From assembly GCA_002409285.1 (NCBI GenBank), contig DHUT01000107.1, positions 1-17,481 on the forward strand: a stretch of 17,481 nucleotides of DNA, written 5' to 3'. Below the pieces are notes generated by a model that ran no database searches, was not told the origin of the DNA, and worked only from the letters and a program-made list of their open reading frames with translations. This DNA comes from Firmicutes bacterium UBA5227 (GTDB lineage Bacteria; Bacillota; Clostridia; Tissierellales; Sedimentibacteraceae). The translations under genes and the position numbers were made by a program. Shown here piece by piece: positions 13,602-17,481 of this stretch. Position 1 is the stretch's first letter. Each line of letters opens with the position of its first letter.

Positions 13602-15650
13602 TCATTCACTATGATAGGGAAAAACTATCTTAAAAGTACTTCCCCTTAATTCCTCGCTTTCAACACTAATTTCTCCTCCTAATTTCTGAATTTCCTTATA
13701 GGCAATATATAAGCCAAGCCCTGTGCCCTCACCTACCTTACGTGTTGTAAAAAAAGGATAATATATATGTTCTATATCTTTTTTTGATATTCCTACACCC
13801 GTGTCAGAAACACAAATTGAAATATTTTTCATATCCTTCTGACAAAATATCTTTAGTTCTCCGCCGTCAGGCATTGCAAATATGGCATTTGCTATTATAT
13901 TAATCAAAATGTGTTTTAAACTTCCTTTATTTAAAGTTAACTCTTCTTCAACCCGGCAGTCAACCACAACGTCTATATTTTTACCTTTCATTAAATGTGT
14001 CTGCAATTCCAGGATTTCTCCAATAAACTTATCTAATTTAATACTTCCAACTTCTTCATCCTCCATATGAGAAAAGTTCAACAGGCTGTTTATTATTCTT
14101 GTAGCTCGTTCCACCGATGAATCTATAGCTTTAATGCTTTTTTCCTGAATCTCTCCTGTCATTCCGGGCTGTTTCTTTAACAAATACGTATAACTCTTAA
14201 TAACACCAAGTGGATTCCTTATTTCATGGGCTACCCCTGCCGCCATTTGTCCTACATATGCCATCTTCTCCGCCTGCATTAATTTTCTTTGAGCCAAATT
14301 AACCTCCGTTACATCTTTTATCACAAACAGAAGTTTTAACAATTCATTCTTTATATTGTTAATTGGAAAAACCTCAACTTCAAACGAGCCTTCGTTGGTA
14401 AATTCAAATTTTGTTTTTCCTTCTTTTTCAACACTATCCCATATGCTCCGGAAATTTTTTAACGGAAAAATCAAATGGCAATAGTCCGTTACATTACTAC
14501 CTATGACCTGATCCTTAGATAATTTTACAAAATGAATAAATGATATATTCACATTTGTGATTATCCCATTTGAATCCGCAACCATCATAAAGTAAGCAAG
14601 ACCATCCAAAATTGTCTGAAGATCGTTTTTACTGTTATACAATTCTTCTGTCCTGCTTTTTACCTCTCGGTTTAAGTTTCTGTTCCAAAACACCATCAGA
14701 TAATATAGAACTAAAAAAATAAAAAATGAAGTTACCATAACTATAGCAAGAAAATTCCATATTGATGTATAGCTGTCAAAGGAAATTGATATTCCAAACC
14801 ACTTTTGCTGGATTTTTTGAATTGTTCCCTTTTTTCTGATTTGAAAAATTGTCTTATTTAAAATTCTTTTTAGTGTTTCATCTTTTTTATTTACACCAAA
14901 TACAACCTCTTTTTCGTATAACGGAGTATTTATAATTTTAAGTTCATTTCCCTTATCCATTCTGTCTTTAAAATACATTACAACCGGTTCATCCCCGACA
15001 ACACAATCAACCTTATTATCTAAAAGAAGCTTCATCGAATCTTCCATATTATTTCCGTTTATCCAGTATACATTTATTCCTTCCTGACTTAAAAATTCTT
15101 CTGCATAATCCCCTTCAGGAGTAGATACCTTTAGCCCCTCCAAATCATTGTATGATTTAATTTCAATATTAGATTTATTTGTTATCATAATTGCACACAA
15201 CCTGTACATCGGAGTTGTAAAAAGATACTTCTTCCCGCGCTGGTCACTGGGGAACATATCAAACATGTTTATATTGCCATTTTCCAAATTAATCATAGCA
15301 TCTTTAAATACATAAGGCTTCACTTCTATCGTAATTCCAAGCTCTTCTGAAATAGCATCCACAATATCCAAGGTTGTGCCCTGATATTTTCCTGTTTTTG
15401 GATCTACATACCTCAAAGGAGGAGAGTTATTATCAGCACCAAAGATTATCTTGTTTTTTTCGAGCCAGGATCTTTCCTCATTGCTTAAAGGCATGGAATT
15501 TTCAATATATCCAATTATATCCATAGAGTATTTTTTTCTGACATGATCATTAACAACCAGCAAAAATAAACAAAAAAGGACAACTAAAATAATTGTCATA
15601 GAATAATTTGTCAAGAAAACAAAAATTTTTTGTGTTTTTTTATTCTTCAT
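13602..15650 (-). CDS. Histidine kinase with extracellular amino-acid-binding (SBP family 3) sensor domain and PAS domain
   Basis: A 682-residue membrane sensor. After TM1 (about 15-33) comes a family 3 solute-binding domain (about 60-288) outside the cell, then TM2 (about 298-322), a PAS domain (about 340-455), a HisKA dimerisation domain with phospho-acceptor His475 in AAGVAHEIRNP, and a HATPase domain with N-box Asn584/Asn588, DTGVGIS (616-622), FFTTR and GTGLGL. Two sensor residues stand out: Arg138 in PSDQRGKKYLF and Asp220 in VVGDEPVV align with the Arg and Asp of HisJ-type binding proteins that hold the alpha-carboxylate and alpha-amino groups of amino acids. The ligand is therefore probably an alpha-amino acid; which one is unknown. 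It is co-directional with, and 25 bases before, its response-regulator gene. The AAAGGAGC site is rather far (about 13 bases) from the ATG. Confidence 0.93.
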   Translation of the reverse strand: MKNKKTQKIFVFLTNYSMTIILVVLFCLFLLVVNDHVRKKYSMDIIGYIENSMPLSNEERSWLEKNKIIFGADNNSPPLRYVDPKTGKYQGTTLDIVDAISEELGITIEVKPYVFKDAMINLENGNINMFDMFPSDQRGKKYLFTTPMYRLCAIMITNKSNIEIKSYNDLEGLKVSTPEGDYAEEFLSQEGINVYWINGNNMEDSMKLLLDNKVDCVVGDEPVVMYFKDRMDKGNELKIINTPLYEKEVVFGVNKKDETLKRILNKTIFQIRKKGTIQKIQQKWFGISISFDSYTSIWNFLAIVMVTSFFIFLVLYYLMVFWNRNLNREVKSRTEELYNSKNDLQTILDGLAYFMMVADSNGIITNVNISFIHFVKLSKDQVIGSNVTDYCHLIFPLKNFRSIWDSVEKEGKTKFEFTNEGSFEVEVFPINNIKNELLKLLFVIKDVTEVNLAQRKLMQAEKMAYVGQMAAGVAHEIRNPLGVIKSYTYLLKKQPGMTGEIQEKSIKAIDSSVERATRIINSLLNFSHMEDEEVGSIKLDKFIGEILELQTHLMKGKNIDVVVDCRVEEELTLNKGSLKHILINIIANAIFAMPDGGELKIFCQKDMKNISICVSDTGVGISKKDIEHIYYPFFTTRKVGEGTGLGLYIAYKEIQKLGGEISVESEELRGSTFKIVFPYHSE

Positions 15651-16085
15651 TTTTCTAATTATTGCTCCTTTTTATAATGGGAATTACTTGATAATCAATT
15701 CTTTTAATTTGAATTATAATAACACAAACAATTATAGCATATAAATATTAAAATTTTAAGTTTTTTCAAATATTAATTTATATTCTTATTGCTTTGCTTT
15801 AAATTGATTTTAAATTATGTATTTCTTATAAATTTCTTTTCCAGACCTAATATCATTATTCAATTATTTGCCATGTATTATTAAAAACATGCCGTACATA
15901 ATAATGTTAGAAAGTCACTTACTGACTTTTAAAAATTTAATCCTGTAAATTGTAATTGACCTGATACATATTTGAATTCAGGTTAATTGGGCCCATATAA
16001 TTTACCAATATAACATTTTATTACAAGATTAAATTAAAATTAAAGGACAATAATAATAACATCTACAACGAAAGGAGAAAACAAA
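15651..16085. other. AT-rich divergent intergenic region
   Basis: No gene is seen between the kinase (leftward) and the spore protein gene (rightward). It contains a TATAAT on the minus strand (about 15713-15718) without a good -35, which may serve the kinase operon; a perfect 7-5-7 dyad AAAGTCA/TGACTTT at 15911-15929; and, before the spore gene, TGAATT...CATATAA around 15971-15998, which partly resembles a sigma-G promoter but with only 15 bases between the elements. Confidence 0.45.
15911..15929. repeat. 19-bp dyad of unknown role
   Basis: AAAGTCA-CTTAC-TGACTTT is a perfect inverted repeat with 7-base arms in the divergent region between the kinase and spore protein genes. It could be an operator or a weak terminator-like hairpin; nothing further is visible. 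Confidence 0.35.
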
Positions 16086-16322
16086 ATGGCATCAAACAAC
16101 AACAGTGGAAGCAACAATATAGTTGTTCCGGAAGCAAAACAGGCTTTGAATCAGATGAAAGCAGAAATAGCTAACGAATTAGGATTAACAAATTATGAAC
16201 AGGTTGACAAGGGTAACCTTACAGCAAGACAAAATGGTTATGTAGGTGGATACATGACTAAGAGATTAGTTGAAATGGCTCAGAGACAAATGAGCGGTTC
16301 CAGCGGATTCCAAACAAAATAA
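16086..16322 (+). CDS. Alpha/beta-type small acid-soluble spore protein
   Basis: A 78-residue DNA-coating spore protein that protects spore DNA and supplies amino acids on germination. It has both family signatures: the germination-protease cleavage region KAEIANELG (near residues 26-34, cut expected after the Glu of EIANE) and the C-terminal DNA-binding motif GNLTARQNGYVGGYMTKRLVE (split as GNLTARQNG and YVGGYMTKRLVE). The N-terminus is rich in Asn and Ser and the C-terminus ends GFQTK. It is slightly longer than the usual 60-72 residues. AAAGGAG lies 7-8 bases before the ATG. It is a single-gene unit between divergent kinase and convergent etfA genes, with its own terminator. Expression in the forespore under sigma-G is expected for the family; only an imperfect promoter match was found. 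Confidence 0.95.
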   Translation: MASNNNSGSNNIVVPEAKQALNQMKAEIANELGLTNYEQVDKGNLTARQNGYVGGYMTKRLVEMAQRQMSGSSGFQTK

Positions 16323-16346
16323 GTTAAAAAGTAAATTAAAATAAAT

Positions 16347-16377
16347 AATTGGTGAATAGCTCAGCTATTCACCAATT
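16347..16377. terminator. Bidirectional terminator between the spore protein gene and etfA
   Basis: A perfect inverted repeat with 15-base arms (16347-16361 and 16363-16377, AATTGGTGAATAGCT and its complement) around a single C, flanked by AT-rich tails. It sits between two convergent genes and would stop transcription from both sides. Confidence 0.8.
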
Positions 16378-16397
16378 TATTATCAGTACAAAATTAT

Positions 16398-17423
16398 TTA
16401 TTTTGTAGCTTTTTCTTTTTTCAATTCTTCAATCAACAAAGGAACAACTTGGAATATATCCCCTACTATACCCACATCTGCAACATCAAATATTGGAGCT
16501 GTTTCATCCTTGTTTATTGCTATGATGTAATCTGATTCCTCCATACCTGCAAGATGCTGGATTGCTCCTGATATACCACAGGCTATATACAGATTTGGTC
16601 TTACTGTCTTTCCTGTCTGTCCAACCTGTCTGTCTTTTGGTACCCAGCCTGCATCTACTGCTGCTCTCGATGCTGATATTGTTCCTCCAAGTAAATCTGC
16701 TAGCTCTTCAAGCATCGGATAGTTTTCCGGTCCATGCATCCCTCTTCCGCCTGAAACTAACACTTTGGCATCTTCTATATTCATTCTTTGCTGAATTATT
16801 TTTGTTACATCTAATATTTCAACATTTTTGCATTCTTTTGGTATATCTATCTTATATTCTTCTATGTTTACAGGATTTTGTTCGGAATATTTGGCTGCCT
16901 GCATAACTCCCGGTCTCACTGTTGCCATCTGAGGTCTGTGGTTCGGGCATGCTATTGTTGCCATTATGTTTCCTCCGAATGCCGGTCTTGTCATCATCAG
17001 GTTTTGTTTATTCGGATCTTCGTCGTCAGCTTCTATTGCCAGTCCTGTACAGTCTGCCGTCAATCCTGTATGAACCCTTGCGGATACTCTTGGTGCCATA
17101 TCTCTTCCTATTGCTGTTGCTCCGTATATTACTGCCTCCGGCTTTTTATCTGTTATTATTTTGTGCATTGTATATACATATGGTTCTGTCATGTATATGT
17201 CAAGCAAATCATCATCTACATATATTACTTTATCTGCTCCCGCATAGCACAGTCTCTTTGCTTCGTCCTTCATATCTTTTCCAAGAAGAACCGCAGTTAC
17301 TGTTGTGTTTAAATCTTTTGCCAGTTCTTTTCCCTTGCCTATCAGCTCAAGAGCTACTTTTTGTACTTTTCGGTCTCTTTGTTCGGCAAATACAAATACT
17401 CCTTTATATTCTGAAATGTTCAT
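16398..17423 (-). CDS. etfA: Electron transfer flavoprotein subunit alpha
   Basis: A 341-residue EtfA. With EtfB it forms a cytoplasmic FAD protein that passes electrons between acyl-CoA or other dehydrogenases and NADH or ferredoxin; in amino-acid-fermenting Clostridia such pairs often work with butyryl-CoA-type dehydrogenases. The N-terminal domain (1 to about 195) shows VFAEQRD and the RPAFGGNIMATI region; the C-terminal FAD domain shows VSGGRGMHGPE, DAGWVPKDRQVGQTGKTVRP, ACGISGAIQHLAGM and the final AINKDETAPIFDVADVGIVG, all typical. There is no extra N-terminal ferredoxin domain. AGGAGG lies 6 bases before the ATG. It follows the end of etfB by 13 bases, so the two are one operon. The partner dehydrogenase is outside the window. 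Confidence 0.96.
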   Translation of the reverse strand: MNISEYKGVFVFAEQRDRKVQKVALELIGKGKELAKDLNTTVTAVLLGKDMKDEAKRLCYAGADKVIYVDDDLLDIYMTEPYVYTMHKIITDKKPEAVIYGATAIGRDMAPRVSARVHTGLTADCTGLAIEADDEDPNKQNLMMTRPAFGGNIMATIACPNHRPQMATVRPGVMQAAKYSEQNPVNIEEYKIDIPKECKNVEILDVTKIIQQRMNIEDAKVLVSGGRGMHGPENYPMLEELADLLGGTISASRAAVDAGWVPKDRQVGQTGKTVRPNLYIACGISGAIQHLAGMEESDYIIAINKDETAPIFDVADVGIVGDIFQVVPLLIEELKKEKATK

Positions 17424-17436
17424 TGTCCGCCTCCTA

Positions 17437-17481
17437 CTATAAAATAAACTTTTCTTTCATTTTATCAACTATTAATTCTGC
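17437..17481 (-). CDS. etfB: Electron transfer flavoprotein subunit beta, C-terminal end (partial)
   Basis: Only the last 14 codons and the TAG stop are inside the window, reading AELIVDKMKEKFIL. The call rests on its place directly before etfA, in the same direction and 13 bases away, and on the fit of this helix to the end of EtfB proteins (Glu-Leu-Ile...Lys-Met-Lys). The rest of the gene lies beyond the window edge. Confidence 0.7.
   Translation of the reverse strand, partial: AELIVDKMKEKFIL

Noticed and set aside
15968..15998. Sigma-G promoter before the spore protein gene
   Set aside because: TGAATT and CATATAA are present but only 15 bases apart instead of about 17-18, and CATATAA mismatches the -10 consensus, so it is kept only as a weak note.
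16878..17312. Long plus-strand Cys-rich frame inside etfA
   Set aside because: Antisense shadow of etfA; the Cys richness comes from complementing its Ala/Thr codons.
1..17481. CRISPR array, tRNA or rRNA genes
   Set aside because: No regularly spaced direct repeats, no tRNA-like arm sequences and no rRNA-like conserved stretches were seen on either strand.

Overview
The window looks like chromosome of a low-GC, endospore-forming, amino-acid-fermenting member of the Clostridia; Sedimentibacter/Tissierellia-like is a guess from gene content. The signs are AT-rich intergenic DNA, strong Shine-Dalgarno sites, an alpha/beta-type small acid-soluble spore protein, an EtfB/EtfA pair and a 2-amino-4-oxopentanoate thiolase (OrtA/OrtB), an enzyme known from clostridial ornithine fermentation.

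Layout. (a) 1-1257: a tiny leftward ORF, then a ketopantoate-reductase-family gene whose promoter -35 box lies inside a 19-bp palindrome. (b) 1316-5293: an ECF sigma factor overlapping a membrane DUF4367-type (anti-sigma-like) gene, then three exported proteins, two of them lipoproteins. A conspicuous hairpin lies directly in front of each of the three exported-protein genes; the first contains the ribosome binding site. (c) 5294-6506: a decayed stretch with an IS256-family transposase fragment, a frameshifted gene remnant and a short GGGACAAGG repeat. (d) 6399-8762: glmS on the minus strand with a complete control region: sigma-A-like promoter, glmS self-cleaving ribozyme, gene and terminator. 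(e) 8836-15650: the most interesting part, a leftward block made of a membrane histidine kinase with a solute-binding sensor domain, an NtrC-type sigma-54 activator, a terminator, a palindrome, a near-perfect -24/-12 promoter, then ortA-ortB-amino acid permease and a terminator. (f) 16086-16322: an alpha/beta SASP gene. (g) 16398-17481: etfA and the last codons of etfB.

How the parts fit. The kinase sensor keeps the Arg and Asp that hold the alpha-carboxylate and alpha-amino groups of ligands in HisJ-type binding proteins, so it probably senses an amino acid outside the cell. The response regulator has an intact GAFTGA loop, and the only convincing sigma-54 promoter I found sits in front of ortA. 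I infer a self-contained circuit: an external amino acid induces, through sigma-54, its own permease and a thiolase that forms acetyl-CoA and D-alanine. None of the other ornithine-pathway genes (racemase, oraSE, ord, orr) is in the window, so the thiolase appears uncoupled from its usual cluster. No CRISPR array, tRNA or rRNA was seen.
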